A stretch of 64,000 bases of DNA from Candolleomyces eurysporus. Its lineage: Eukaryota > Basidiomycota > Agaricomycetes > Agaricales > Psathyrellaceae. Position 1 is the first letter of the stretch; every line of letters begins with the position of its first letter. The translations under genes were made by a program, and so were the position numbers. This document shows, piece after piece, positions 11,729-23,352 of this stretch. The DNA is taken from NCBI GenBank assembly GCA_027579435.1, contig JANBPK010001049.1:55714-119713 (forward strand), read 5' to 3'. Under the pieces are notes generated by a model. That model was not told where the DNA came from, did not search any database, and was given only the letters and a program-made list of their open reading frames with translations.

Positions 11729-12604
11729 TCAAATAGGTTCTGTGTCCTGTCGGGCGAGAGGGTCAACTACCCAGTGAGCTGGGTACGGTCCCAGGGAGCT
11801 CGACCTCCCCTTGAACTGCACAACGGTAGAGTGATCATTGATGAGCTCCGTCCCACAGGGTCCCAGAGCCCTGACACGCTGAGCACTAACGCCAGGCTCA
11901 TCCGGTTCCGGAGTCGACTCGGATTCGGACTCGACAATGAACGGGCTGTTGTCTATCTCTGGCATGGCCGGGGCAGGAGGCGACGCATTCATCGAGTCGT
12001 ACATCATCTTCTTTTGCGCCAGTAACATCGCGTATTGGTCTCGCGAGATCATCCCGAGCTCTCCGTTCCCTTGTTCTCTCCTCCGGGCCTGCGCTTCCCC
12101 CGACGTCGTGCTTTGCCCAACAATGTATCGACCAGATGGATTCGTCTTATTCCAGCGCTCGAAGGGGGTTTCAGCAGGGGTTGAGAGTTGATCATCCTGC
12201 GACCTGCCTTCAGGAGCGAGGCTGCCGGTGCCTACGCCAGGCCTGGCACGGGCGAGACGCAGGGGAGTCCCAGGAATGCTATTGAAGGAAGACATACTTG
12301 ACTGAGTAGACACCGACCCATCGAAGAGCGACCCATTTGAGCCATGGGATTCGTCCGAGGAGCTCCCGGATGCAGTATACTCATCCAAGCTATTTCGAGT
12401 GGATAACTGCAGATACGGAGTCATCCTACCAGAGCGAGACAAAGGTCGAGTGCGAGTAGGAGTAGGTGCCCGGGTGAGAGATTCAGCGTAATTCCATCTT
12501 GTGTGGGTTCCCTGACCCGTAGCAGATGGACCAACGACGACAGTGACACCCGGCCCCGAATCGTCAGATTGAGTATATGCGGCTCCGCTGCGAGTTTGAA
12601 CCAT
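11729..12604 (-). CDS. Unknown disordered Ser/Thr/Pro-rich protein
   Basis: Open frame ending at 11729. I start it at the Met at 12604 (MVQTRSGAAYTQSDDSG); the frame is open further upstream, but that part reads as Lys/Arg-rich noise. About 292 residues. Composition is low-complexity: Ser/Thr/Pro-rich with acidic runs (ESESESTPEPDEP), and only one ordered-looking segment (MISRDQYAMLLAQKKMMYDSM). There is no domain, signal peptide or membrane span. Similar orphan proteins are common in Agaricomycetes. It could be a lineage-specific gene or a decayed mobile-element product; nothing adjacent favours either. Function unknown. Confidence 0.45.
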   Translation of the reverse strand: MVQTRSGAAYTQSDDSGPGVTVVVGPSATGQGTHTRWNYAESLTRAPTPTRTRPLSRSGRMTPYLQLSTRNSLDEYTASGSSSDESHGSNGSLFDGSVSTQSSMSSFNSIPGTPLRLARARPGVGTGSLAPEGRSQDDQLSTPAETPFERWNKTNPSGRYIVGQSTTSGEAQARRREQGNGELGMISRDQYAMLLAQKKMMYDSMNASPPAPAMPEIDNSPFIVESESESTPEPDEPGVSAQRVRALGPCGTELINDHSTVVQFKGRSSSLGPYPAHWVVDPLARQDTEPI

Positions 12605-12989
12605 GGCGACGAAAGTCGGAGCCGAAAGTGTTGAAGTCTTGAAGTGGCGTCTCCGTTTGGAGGTCTTGCTGGAAGTCGTCGAAAAAACTGCCAAGTGGGG
12701 CGTCAAAATGTGGGACTTCACCTTCCTCTGCGCTCCCCTTTATACCACTGCCGCGAGGCTGCTTTGACATGGCATCGTGCCTTGTGCAAGGGACAGAGAC
12801 ATCTCTGTTCATTGCTTTGACAGCCATGCACAGAAGACCCATTGTCTCCATAAGGAAGCCGTGGTGCAAGTTGAATGTTGAAGTTGAGGACAAGTTGAGG
12901 CACGGAATGCGTAGGCCGGGGGCGCATTGATGATGATGGTAACACAGTAACACCGTGACTTTGATGTGCTTTGACCACTGTTTGGTGAT
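12605..12989. other. Spacer before the bestrophin duplication
   Basis: Short overlapping frames on the minus strand only. No domain or conserved signal was seen. It presumably contains the promoter of the gene starting at 12604. Confidence 0.35.
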
Positions 12990-15632
12990 TGTCATCCGCC
13001 TGGCGCCAAGTGAGAGTTGCCACTTCGATTGACGTCGAAGCCGTTATCACCGTCTACAATACCAGCCAAGGCTGGCGACAGTCCCAAGAAGCCGACATAG
13101 GAAACCATACCGTCACAATGGCAACATAGCTCAGGGGTCTTCGGAGAAAACTTTGAATGAATGACTACCACGATACCGCACCACGCTATCACGTATTTAT
13201 TCAATTAAAAGAGTGCGAGTATATAACGGTTGATAAATAAACAAGAACCGATAATGAACTTTTGGAGTTGAGTTCAGCAAAGCAGCCCGAATCGTAATTG
13301 AACTATGATCATGAGGAGGATGACGGTGGTTGTGCAAAGCAAAGCGAGGATATGAAGACCCGATAAAGCGAGAAAATTGTCCATGGAAAACCCGACATGA
13401 AAACCCATTAAAAGGATGACCAACCACTTGGGGGTGTCGTCCTCAACCATCGTCTAGTAGGCTTTGCGTGTGAGTATGTCCACATTCTTCCAGCTTCTCA
13501 CCAAGGTCCTGCGGATACTGTTCGTGCCGGCAGGTGCGTCGTTCTCAGGAGTGACATAGTTCTCGCCCAGAGCAACGAGCTCAGTGGCGGAACGCTTGTC
13601 GGCCGGAGCGAAGGGCTGGTTCCTAGAATCGCAGTCAGCACGTTTTTCTAGCAAGACAGCGGAATAGCGGAACTTACAGAGGAGAGAAGACGAATTCGGA
13701 AGGATCAGGGTTGGTGTGCTGGAGACCAAGTTCAGTTTACTAATACCGACGACTCATAAAGTAAGGGGAACTTACAGCAGTGATCTCATGGAGTTGGCGT
13801 TGAATGTCGAGGCAGAAGTAGTCGAGATCGAGATCGTTCAAGTCATATTTGAAAGGATTCTCAATTTCCTGACCAATTTCGAGGAATCCGAGGAGCAGGA
13901 AGGACGCGAAAGCCGTGCCAGGGATGGTGATCCATTTCATTTTATCGACGATCTGGAAGGGCAAGAATAGGAGGAAGAGCCTGTGAAAGCAAGTGAGTCG
14001 AGGAATGAAACTGCACAAGGAGAGGACGGAAACCCTACCAGAGCGACAATCGGAGATGGACCTGATAGGCAAATGGCAAAGGAATGTTGCAAATTCTCTC
14101 GAGGTTGGAGACCATGTCTCTCAAGACACGAAGATCGGTCTGGAGGGCAGTGGTAATTTCAGGCTGGATAAGGCCGGACCTCACGAGGACTTATCGAGCA
14201 TTAGGTCGTCAGAGAAGCCTAGTCGATTGCGACATGATTACTCACATGCAGTGTAGCTGCAAGCTTGGTGTCAGTAATGCGTTAATCATCACGAATGAAT
14301 AGACGTACTTTGCCAAAAAGAGAGAGATTTCCAACGGAATGTTGCTCTCGACACGTGGCCTGTACTTCCTGCGGCGTAGTTCACCCGGACGCACCTTCTT
14401 CAACAGAACGCGGACGACCCATCGGAAGAACCGGAGAAGAGGGATCAAACTATAGACCGTTCTCTCCGGAGGGGCCCTGGCAGGCCTCAAAGGAACCCCA
14501 TTCTCAACATCAGGGAGAGCGGCCTCGGGGTCGAAGTTATCCTTGCGCCTCTTGACACCGAGACGAGAGGAAGACCGGCTGCTGGGCTCGCTGGTTTCCA
14601 CCAAAGTCTCTCCGCGTTCGTGGTTAACGGGTTGCCGCGGCTCCTTTTCTCTGACCTCCTCATCGTCATCCTCTGGGTCCCTGTCCCAGATAGGGAGACG
14701 ATCAGAATCATGAGGCTGGCCGTTTGCGTAACGGGGAAGGAAACTGATCAAAGGGTAGAGATCCTCGTAGTAAATTCCTTTCTCGGCACGGAGGAAATGC
14801 TTGACGGCGACGGGGAAGGCTTGGAGCTATATCAAGGACGTGTCAAAAGAACAAAAGTCGACGGGATGGGTTATGCACGAACCAAGTTGATGATAGATTT
14901 CTTCTCGATGATACTCTCAAGATCGGTCTGCTTGCGCTGCAAACCTTTATCCTCCCGATGAAGAGGAACGTGAATCCAAATCTAAAGCAAAAACCGATGT
15001 GAGTTTCTAGAGAAACAGAATAGAGCCGCTTCCGACCAGTTCACCAAGATTCGTGGTCGCAGTTTTGATGTTGGCCCACATCTTGCTACCATCCTGATGT
15101 CTGTCAAAAGAGGGTCNAAAAAATGTCCCACCACCGCCGAAGAGCAATATTCACCTCTCATAGGCTGAGGAAGTTCTGAACGAGATGACCAAACCGAGGA
15201 CTGTACCGAGTACCTCCAACAAGGTGCTATCGATCGCCAAATCCCTGATCTTGAGCTCTGTCACAGTGGTCACCGCTAAATACAAAGAAAATTCGCTACA
15301 TCAGTAGCGGGCTTCCAACGCCGGCACACAAAGCAAGAAATTTTCGGACAGGGGACTCACCTGTCGCTACAGCAGTGAACAAGAGGACCTCAGGCCAGGT
15401 GTCGCTGGTGACAGTTGCGTTGAGCCTTTTCAAGGTCCAGCGACCGACGAAGAGGGGATTACTGGCGACCATGGTCGGGCGCTAAGCTCGTTCTTGGCGT
15501 GGAGTATTTAAGACGGCAAGCCTTGCAGATAATGAAGCGCGAGCGTAGCAGTCGACCGTTTTCTCGAAGTGCCGCCTCGAGGTGATGGAGATACGATGGG
15601 GGAAGGCAAAGGAAGAGGACCAGTGTCCGAGG
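12990..15632. repeat. Bestrophin tandem duplication, left unit
   Basis: This unit matches 15725-18368 at an offset of about 2735 bp. The match covers a 3' flank of about 460 bp, the whole gene with its introns, and about 150 bp of 5' flank. A block near 13040-13200 is almost word-for-word repeated near 15760-15930. The introns align too, so the copy was made at DNA level. Confidence 0.9.
13454..15472 (-). CDS. Bestrophin-type anion channel, copy A
   Basis: Multi-exon gene from ATG at 15472 (MVASNPLF-type start) to a stop at 13454. The N-terminal exons encode the first hydrophobic region (SxLLTVLGTVLGLVISF) followed by RTSSAYERY, diagnostic of fungal bestrophin/UPF0187 (RFP-TM) proteins. Near 13790-13950 the ELGQEIENPF-like signature reads LEIGQEIENPFKYDLNDLDL, the acidic calcium-clasp region of the family. 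Between them is a long charged, probably cytosolic insert (14480-14700: EDDDEEVREKEPRQPV..). The family forms chloride/bicarbonate-permeable channels in membranes; fungal physiology is largely unknown. A single N at 15117 lies in an intron next to an A-run and should not affect the protein. Confidence 0.85.
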
Positions 15633-15724
15633 CTTATGATTATCTTTTGCATTGGGAGGAACCGAAATTACCTATACTCGGATTTCATTTGAACTAATTT
15701 ATATGCCTCAGAATCCAGACTAGT

Positions 15725-18368
15725 GGTTGTCATCCGGCGCAAAGTGAGAGGAGCCACTCCAATTGACGTCGAAGCCGTTGTCACCGTGCGATAGTACCTG
15801 GCGACAATCCCAAGAAGCCGACATAGGAAACCATACCGTCACAATGGCAACGTAGCTCAGGGGTCTTTTNAAAAAAACTTTGAATGAATGACTACCGCGA
15901 TACCGCACCGCGCTATCACGTATTAAATTAAATGAATGTGAGTATTTAACGGTCGATAGATAAACAAGAACCAATAATGAACTTTTGGATTTGAGTTGAG
16001 CAAAGCAGCCCGAATCGTAATTGAACTATGATCATGAGGATGATGACGATGGTGGTGGTGGTTGTGCAAAGCAAAGCGAGGATATGAAGACCCGAAAAAA
16101 CGAGAAAAATCGTCCATGGAAAACCCGACATGAAAACCCATTAAAATGATGACCAAACCACTTGGGTGTCGTCCTCAACCGCAATCGTCTAGTAGGCTTT
16201 GCGTGTGAACTTGTCCACATCCCTCCAGCTTCTGACCAAGGTCCTGCGGATACTGTTCGCGCCGGCGGGTGCATCGTTCTCAGGAGTGACATAGTTCTCG
16301 CCCAGAGCAACGAGCTGAGCGGCGGAACGCTTGTCGGCCGGAGCGAAGGGTTGATTCCTAGAATCGCAGTCAGCACGTTGTTCTAGCAAGACAGCGGAAT
16401 AGCGGAACTTACAGAGGAGAGAAGACGAATTCGGAAGGATCAGGGTTGGTGTGCTGGAGACCAAATTCAGTTTACTTCTACTGACTACCAATCAAGCAAG
16501 GGAAACTTACAGCAGTGATCTCATGGAGTTGGCGTTGAATGTCGAGGCAGAAGTAGTCGAGATCGAGATCGTTCAAGTCGTAGTTGAAAGGATTCTCAAT
16601 TTCCTGACCAATCTCGAGGAATCCAAGGAGCAGGAAGGACGCGAAAGCCGTGCCAGGGATGGTGATCCATTTCATTGTCGAAACAACCTGGAAGGGTAAG
16701 AATAGGAGGTAGAGCCTGTGAAAGCAGGTCAGTCAGAGAATGAGATTGCACAAGGGGAGGATGGAAACCTACCAGAGCGACATTCGGAGATGGGCCTGAT
16801 AGGCAAACGGCAAAGGAGTGTTGCAAATCCTCTCGAGATTGGAGAGCGTGTCTTGCAAGATACCAAGATTGCCCTGGAGTGCGGTGGCAATGGCAGGCTG
16901 GACAAGACCGGACCTCATGAGGACTTGATCGAGCGTTAGATCGTCAGAGAAACCCAATCGATTGCGATACGATTACTCACATGCAGTGTAGCTGCAAGCT
17001 TGATGTCAGTAATGCATTGATCATCACGAATGAATAGACGTACTTTGCCAAAAAGAGGGAAATTTCCAATGGAATGTTGCTCTCGACATGTGCCTTGTAC
17101 TTCCTGTGGCGTGCTTCACCCGGACGGGCCCTCTTCAGCAGAACACGGACGACCCATCGGAAGAACCGGAGAAGAGGGATAAAGTCATAGACCGTTGTCT
17201 TCGGAGGGTCCCTGGCAGGCCTCAAAGGAATCTCACTTTCTACATCAGGGAGAGCAGCCTCGGGGTCGAAGTTATCTTTGCGCTTCTTGGCACCGAGACG
17301 AGAGGAAGACCGGCTGCTGGGCTTGCTGTTTTCCACCAAAGTCTCCCCGCGTTCGTGGTTAACGGGTTGCCGCGGCTCCTTCTCTCTCACCTCCTCACTG
17401 TCATCCTCTGGGTGCGTGTGCCAGAGAGGAAGACGATCAGATTCATGTGCCTGGTCGTTTGCGTAACGGGGAAGGAAACTGATCAAAGGGTAGAGATCCT
17501 CGTAGTAAACCCCTTGCTCGGCACGGAGGAAATGCTTGACGGCAACGGGGAACGCTTGGAGCTATGTCAAGGACGTGTCAAAAGAAGGAAAGTCAACGGA
17601 ACGATTATGCACGAACCAAGTTCAAAATCGATTTCTTCTCGATGATACTCTCAAGATTGGTCTGCTTGCGCTGCAAACCTTTATCCTCCCGACCTAGAGG
17701 AACGTGAATCCAAATCTAAAGCAAAGACCGATGTAAGTTTCTGGAGAAACAGAATAGAGCGGCTTCTAACCAGTTGGCCAAGATTCCTGGTCGCAGTGCT
17801 GATGTTGGTCCACATCTTGCGACCATCCTGATACCTGTCAAAAGAAGGTCAAAAAAAAATGTCCCACCACCGCCGGAGAGGAATGTTCACCTCTCATAGG
17901 CCGAGGAAGTTCTGAAGGAGATGACCAAACCGAGGACTGTACCGAGTACAGTCAACAAGGTGCTACCAATGGACAAGTTGTGGTACCCGAGATTTGTCAC
18001 AACGGCCACCGCTAAATACAAAGAAAATCCGTTGCATCAGTAACGGGCTTCCAACGCCGACACGCAAAGCAAAGAAAATTCGAACAGGGGACTCACCTGT
18101 CGCTACGGCAGTGAAAAAGAGGACTTCAGGCCAGATGTCGTTGACGACAGTCGCGTTGAACTTTTTCAAGGTCCAGCGACCGCTGAAGAGGGGATTACTG
18201 GCGACCATGGTCGGGCGCTAAGCTCGTTCTTGGCGTGGAGTACCTAAGACGTCAAGCCTTGCAGATAATGAAGCACGAGCGTAGGGGTCAACCGTTTGCT
18301 GGAAGTGCTGCGTCGAGGGTGATGGAGATGCGATGGGGGAAGGAAAGGGAAGAGGACCAGTGCCCCAC
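15725..18368. repeat. Bestrophin tandem duplication, right unit
   Basis: Second unit of the head-to-tail pair. Similarity to the left unit starts at a block near 15725 and ends near 18368, just upstream of the gene start, inside a GGGGGAAGG-type tract. An N at 15870 sits beside an A-run in the spacer. Confidence 0.9.
16189..18208 (-). CDS. Bestrophin-type anion channel, copy B
   Basis: Paralogue of copy A with the same exon structure, ATG at 18208 (MVASNPLFSGRWTLKKFNA) and a stop at 16189. Exon 1 continues into DIWPEVLFFTAVATG. Exon 2 gives LGYHNLSIGSTLLTVLGT, then VISFRTSSAYE, and the C-terminal region keeps LEIGQEIENPF and the YDLNDLDLDYFC acidic stretch. The charged insert near 17230-17470 differs from copy A by scattered substitutions only. 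No stop or frameshift was seen, so both copies look functional. The tail ends in RKAY. With two intact copies this close, gene conversion or dosage gain is plausible, but this is inference. Confidence 0.85.
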
Positions 18369-19654
18369 GTCGACAACGAGGCCTTTTGTATTGGTCCGAC
18401 AAACAAAACGTTACTTAAGTGTATGTAACAGATGCTCCATTCGTCTTCCGTTAATGCATCTCGGCTTCTTTTAGGGGGGTCGTGCTGGAAACGTGACGAA
18501 TGTTGATCATCACCGCCGGGAAAGTGTTGCTGCCGCGAGGGGTGCACACGAGCAAACGATATGGACGGCAGAGTGTCACGATACTCGCAAAATTTGTATT
18601 CAACTGCCTGTATTGTAGAAGTGCATTGTGCAACGCAACTTGGTCCTCAAAGCTTTTGGCAAACTCCATTCTCGATCACCTTTAGAATGGGCCGCCGACG
18701 CTGGGGTGATCCCGGTGATGCTTCCCATGGAGGAACCCATATCCGAGGCGGTGATGCAAGCGGTCGTTATAGCCACTTTTCCAGAAGCCGTTGAAAGGGC
18801 GGCTCTGAAGGGCTCTGATGATGAAACAAACGTTTCGAGAATAGAAGAAACACAAGGCACTCGAGGAGCATCAAACATCTGGAGGCTATGTGGCTAAAAT
18901 TTCCGTCATGGGCGGTCATGATAAGTTGAGCAAATATCAGGGACCTACGTCCTAGCGAGCGATTAGCCGTTGACGGTTAAAGCGCTTCAACCTGATGCTC
19001 CATGTTGAATAAGAGGCAATGCCGGAACTGGACCTCAAGGCCATGAGCTGCCCGAGAACTGCCCGAGAACTGCCTGGACCCATTGAGTACTGTCACACTC
19101 TCAAGTCCTCCTCCCTTTGCCTCCAGGGCCATTGTAACAATCTGACTCATCGTAGACGCTATGCTCAAATTGATTTAGGATCCAGGGTATTTACGACATC
19201 CAAGTATCGTCGTGGTGGCGGATGGATATGCGGCGCTCAGGTATCCAAATTTCAAAGATAATTGCATTGCGAGATCCGAAGCACCGTTTCATCGTCTCAA
19301 TCGATTATCATGCTCCGTATCGTCACAGCGGCGGCAGAAAACATCGATCGCCTCTGCCACGCCCTAACCAACGTTTGTGACTCGTGGAGCGGAATGTCAG
19401 ATCGATTGAGAGATTTTCGCCAGCAATGGTAACCTTGTCCGTAGCGCCCGATGAGCGGTTGCCTGAAGGCCGCCCGCCGAATATCATGACCCGTATCCAT
19501 TCAATTCTCGCAAAAGGAGGGACTGGAGTGAGCGCGACAGGACCAGGGGTAGTGCTGAAACACAAATCCAAACCAAATTGAAATAAGGTGAAATTTAATA
19601 TACATTCAAACGAGAGTCCTCCTTTTTTATCACTATGGTCTGTACACCTCGAGA
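18369..19654. other. Spacer between bestrophin B and fimbrin
   Basis: Two overlapping frames on opposite strands near 18600-18897 are open for about 90 codons, but neither shows a domain and they are mutual shadows. The rest has only short frames. No promoter element was identified with confidence. Confidence 0.35.
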
Positions 19655-22036
19655 CTAGGACTGGGCGATGCTCATCAAACTTCCAATGAACGTCAAGATC
19701 TAGATGCAAAAACAAAACAGCGGTCGTCAGTAATTCAGCTCTTGAACGGTTCTCCCAGGACATAGACATATGACTTACGAGACGGGGTCGAACATCCACA
19801 ATATCTTCTGGAACGATAAAGATCAAAGCGCCCATCTTACGAGCAATGGATATGGCGAGCTTGGCTGTTTAAACCACGAAAGAAAAGGTAAGCAGCGTGC
19901 TCATGCACTACGAGGGCGAGAACGACGCACCATTTTGTCTTCGATCTTCATAATCTCCGTTCTCATCAACTGGGATCACCAGGTTGGGATCGACAATTCC
20001 GGGTCGAATAGCATCCAACAGGTCCAAGATGAACAATCCGGTCGTCAAAGACGGATCTTTGAACGAACGGATGGGCCGAACGCCGGGCTGTCCCTTCTGT
20101 GCAGTGGTGTTCGCCCACTTGACGAGGTCAGTGTCGCTGATAGGCCGACCGCCGCCAGTCTTGGAGAGCGAAGACAATGTTTGCACAATGTTCAATCTGT
20201 CGTTGAGAGAGAAGAGGCGAAAGTCAGTCTCGCACCGTTTGGGCTAGGAAGGATCGAACTGACCTCATCAACTGCCACACCAATCCAAGGACCAATGTCT
20301 TCCTTCCGTCCACGATATCAGCACCCTGGATCCCAACCAAATGCATTCCGCTCTGCTTGCCGAGGTCAACGACGTAATTGGTGTTTTCAACACACTTGAA
20401 CCTGGAAAGCTGGCTCTGGTTGGGCGTGATACCGATATCCTCCTCCTCTTCACCTTCCGCTGGTGCGAACGTAGGCGAAGTAACACCAGCCTTAGGCTTC
20501 GACACCCTTCTCCATACAACGCTACCAGGAAGCACCTTATCGAAAGCCTGCAAGATAATAAGACCATCCCTGAGGTTCTGGAACAAGTTGAAGACCGCCG
20601 GCTCCACGCCGAGGGAGTTGAGCCAGAGAGTGAATACACGAGCTTCCCGTTCGCCTTCGGCGTCAAAGTCTTCCACGACACCATAATCTTTGGCTTCCTG
20701 CTCATCGAGGGGCTCGAGACCGGGATGGGTGTTGAAGAGGTTGGCAACAAAGGCCAAGTTGAGACGAGGGTTGCCGGAAATGAGGGAAGATGGGGTCAAA
20801 TACTTCCTGCACCCAATGCGATCAGCGTTCTGCAACACCTGCTCCGCGCGCGTCTTGAGATCCCTGGTTTGGAGAGGTGCGCGAGAGCACTGGTCAGGCT
20901 TCAACTGGTTGAGGAGGACGGTGTAGTTCTCTCCGTCGGAAACGTCCCGGCTAAAGTTGTTCACCCTACAATGACGTCAGTATTTCGTCCGTCCAAATCT
21001 AAAAACTGCGGATATATTACGCACCTCCTTTGCCATCCAGCCTGCTTCAAGTGATAGTTGAACCATCTCAAAAGAATCTGATCTGGTGTCAAGCGGAGGA
21101 GATCGTCGATAGTCTCACCCTCCTCACACAGGCGGTAGAGCTCGGGATGGAGCTTGATATCGACCTGGGCGAGCAATCCTCTCCGGATGATCTGCCAGAT
21201 GAGACCAAGGATCAGATGCTCCCGACCCTCCGCGATATCAGCAGCGCCAATGTTGACGACGGAGCAACCGATACCCTTTGCAGAGGTGATGACGATGTTG
21301 TTGTTCTCGGTAATCTGGAATGCGTTCAAGGGTTTACGAGCGGTGGGTTTGTTCAAGACACGGGTGTCGATGGTGTCTGGGACGGAGTCGTTGATGAGTT
21401 TACACAGGATCAACCCGTCCTTGACCTCATCGAAGATCTGCATGGTATCTGTCGGAATGGGGTATCGTCCTGCAACGTCGGCGTCATTTTCGATAACCTA
21501 GTCGATGTCAGCTCTAACATTAAACCCCTTGACAGGTCCATCCTCCGTACCAAGTTGATGTGGTTTGTAAATTCCGCTCGTTCGTCCTCGTTTATGGTAT
21601 GGCTCACATTGGCATTGGAGCCTTTCACTGTCACCTTGCCAGCCCTCTTTGAGATAGATTCTGAGGCTCCTTGCGACCTGAGCTTGACATTGAGCTGCGG
21701 AAGCGGTTCACGTCATGACATCAATGAGACAAGGCAGAGGGGACAAAGGCTTACCTCGACCCAGTCTTCCAGCTCGACCTTTCCACTGGCATCCACACTG
21801 ACATGCTTCAAGGTCTCTCTTGCAAGATCATAAGACGTTCCACTAGACTGCAACGCCTGCAACACCGTCGATTTATCGACTCGACCAGGCGTTTCCGTGC
21901 TCAACCCACTGCAGCCTGTCTCAGCATGGATACCGCCAGAATCTAACCCATTTACTCACTTGAACTTGTTGATGAAGTCGAACATCTCATCCCGAGATAC
22001 CTCGGGGTACTTTCTCTGCAGTTTAAGGGCTTCCAT
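19655..22036 (-). CDS. SAC6: Fimbrin/plastin, actin-bundling protein
   Basis: Multi-exon gene from ATG at 22036 (MEALKLQRKYPEVSRDEMF) to TAG at 19655, giving about 630 residues, the normal fimbrin length. It opens with a short degenerate EF-hand-like region (VDKSTVLQALQSSGTSYD). Four calponin-homology domains follow: CH1 near 21060-21440 (DEVKDGLILCKLINDSVPDTID, AKGIGCSVVNIGAADIAEGR), CH2 with RWFNYHLKQAGW and NFSRDVSDGENY, CH3 near 20300-20700 (LWLNSLGVEPAVFNLFQNLRDG), and CH4 with KWANTTAQKG and LDAIRPGIVDPNLV. The last small exon encodes ILTFIGSLMSIAQS. It cross-links actin filaments in patches and cables and is needed for endocytosis. No defects were seen; single copy, housekeeping. Confidence 0.92.
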
Positions 22037-23352
22037 GGCGTAGATTGTGGTGGTGCNGGGGGCAAGGGTTCTGGTTATATCATCGTTGTCTCGCCGAGCC
22101 TTATCCAGCGATAGTGGCTGTGCAACGCTGTACAGATCGCCTCAGCACCGTGGCCCGCAGCGCTGCGCGGTCTGCGGCGGACTCCGGTCTCTGTGCCGCT
22201 GCTTGGCGTCGTTGCGCAGTACGAATTACCTCTCGAACGGCCCTTGGACCTCGCCGGTGCACAGATCTTTTTAGCTTCGAAATCCGTTGTAGGGTGGTTT
22301 GCACCGTTCATGCGCAAAGAAGGCTGCGCTACAGTCCGGGAACTTGCTGGCATGCTGCCAGTTGTCATTGACCTTCAATGGGTGGCTTTAATGCGTGCTC
22401 TCAACTAATTTGAGACTTTCCGGCCCTTTCCTGCGAATAAAACGACAGGAGAGGTGGTGGTTGTAGTTTNGGGGGGCTTTCGGCAAACTCCGTTCTGGTC
22501 AAACTCAGCTTTGGCCAATCAGCGCGGCTACCTCTTCCTCCTCCCACTCCAACCCATAGAATCAATTGAGATCAAAGAACCGAGTAGCATCTATAGGTAA
22601 AGCTACCCTAGATTTCTACAGCCCTTTAAATCTACCCCCACGGAGCTTTCCAAGGGTGTATCATGTATCATGTGGACATCGCCATGCCGGCTTTGCTTAT
22701 TCTAGCCATGGTTCAATACAATTCAATTCAAGCTACATACCGCGTGGAACATGAACGTACACTCGCCACAACACGCCTTCTATGAATGGACTTTCTCATA
22801 GAAGCTAATTTGGAGGTGCTCGAAGGCCCTCCATTTTCCAAGAATTTACCGCCAAGTATCCGCGGACGCTATCGCTTTTGGAAGCCTTGGGCTTGTTCTT
22901 GTCCCAGCCTCCCACAATGATCTACAAGGCTTGGCAATTTGAGCTCGAGCGGTAACATCATAGAATGTGTGCGCCATAACCATTTCACGCATCCGAGAGA
23001 GCTAGGAGAGTATTTTGAGCCTACTGAAGAGACAAGACGAATTTTCCGAGGCTGCAGAATGGGTAGCACCAAGCGCAGCCGAACTCAACGTCGATCTCCC
23101 AAGAGGTAGCTTGGCATCCTCGAGTGATAGCAGCCAAGAGAATATACGAACATAGCGAAAGCGTGCAAAGATTCGGAAATATTGGATTCAAGTTCTCCTA
23201 CAACATTCGCTGGCGACATGCTTAGAAAAGATGAGGTGATAATTAATACGATGAAAATGAAAGCGACAGATTCATAAACCAAGACGAGGATTGTACCGTG
23301 ACAGTCCCTCTAGACACCCACCGTACAACCACAATGCTTGAGATTGAGAAAT
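22037..23352. other. Spacer between fimbrin and the DUF1996 array
   Basis: The first 350 bp are GC-rich and presumably hold the fimbrin promoter. Open frames here run on both strands and look compositional. Ns at 22057 and 22470 each precede a G-run. No gene was recognised. Confidence 0.4.

Noticed and set aside
12718..13204. Minus-strand frames at the left edge of the bestrophin duplication
   Set aside because: The matching frames in the right unit are broken or different, so they are not conserved as protein; they are 3' flank.
20341..21833. Long plus-strand frames (237 and 267 codons) across fimbrin
   Set aside because: They are antisense to fimbrin exons whose CH-domain sequence is unambiguous.
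22045..22371. Overlapping frames on both strands upstream of fimbrin
   Set aside because: GC-rich Arg/Cys/Ala-rich peptides in three frames, interrupted by an N, with no family similarity. This is a compositional effect in a promoter.
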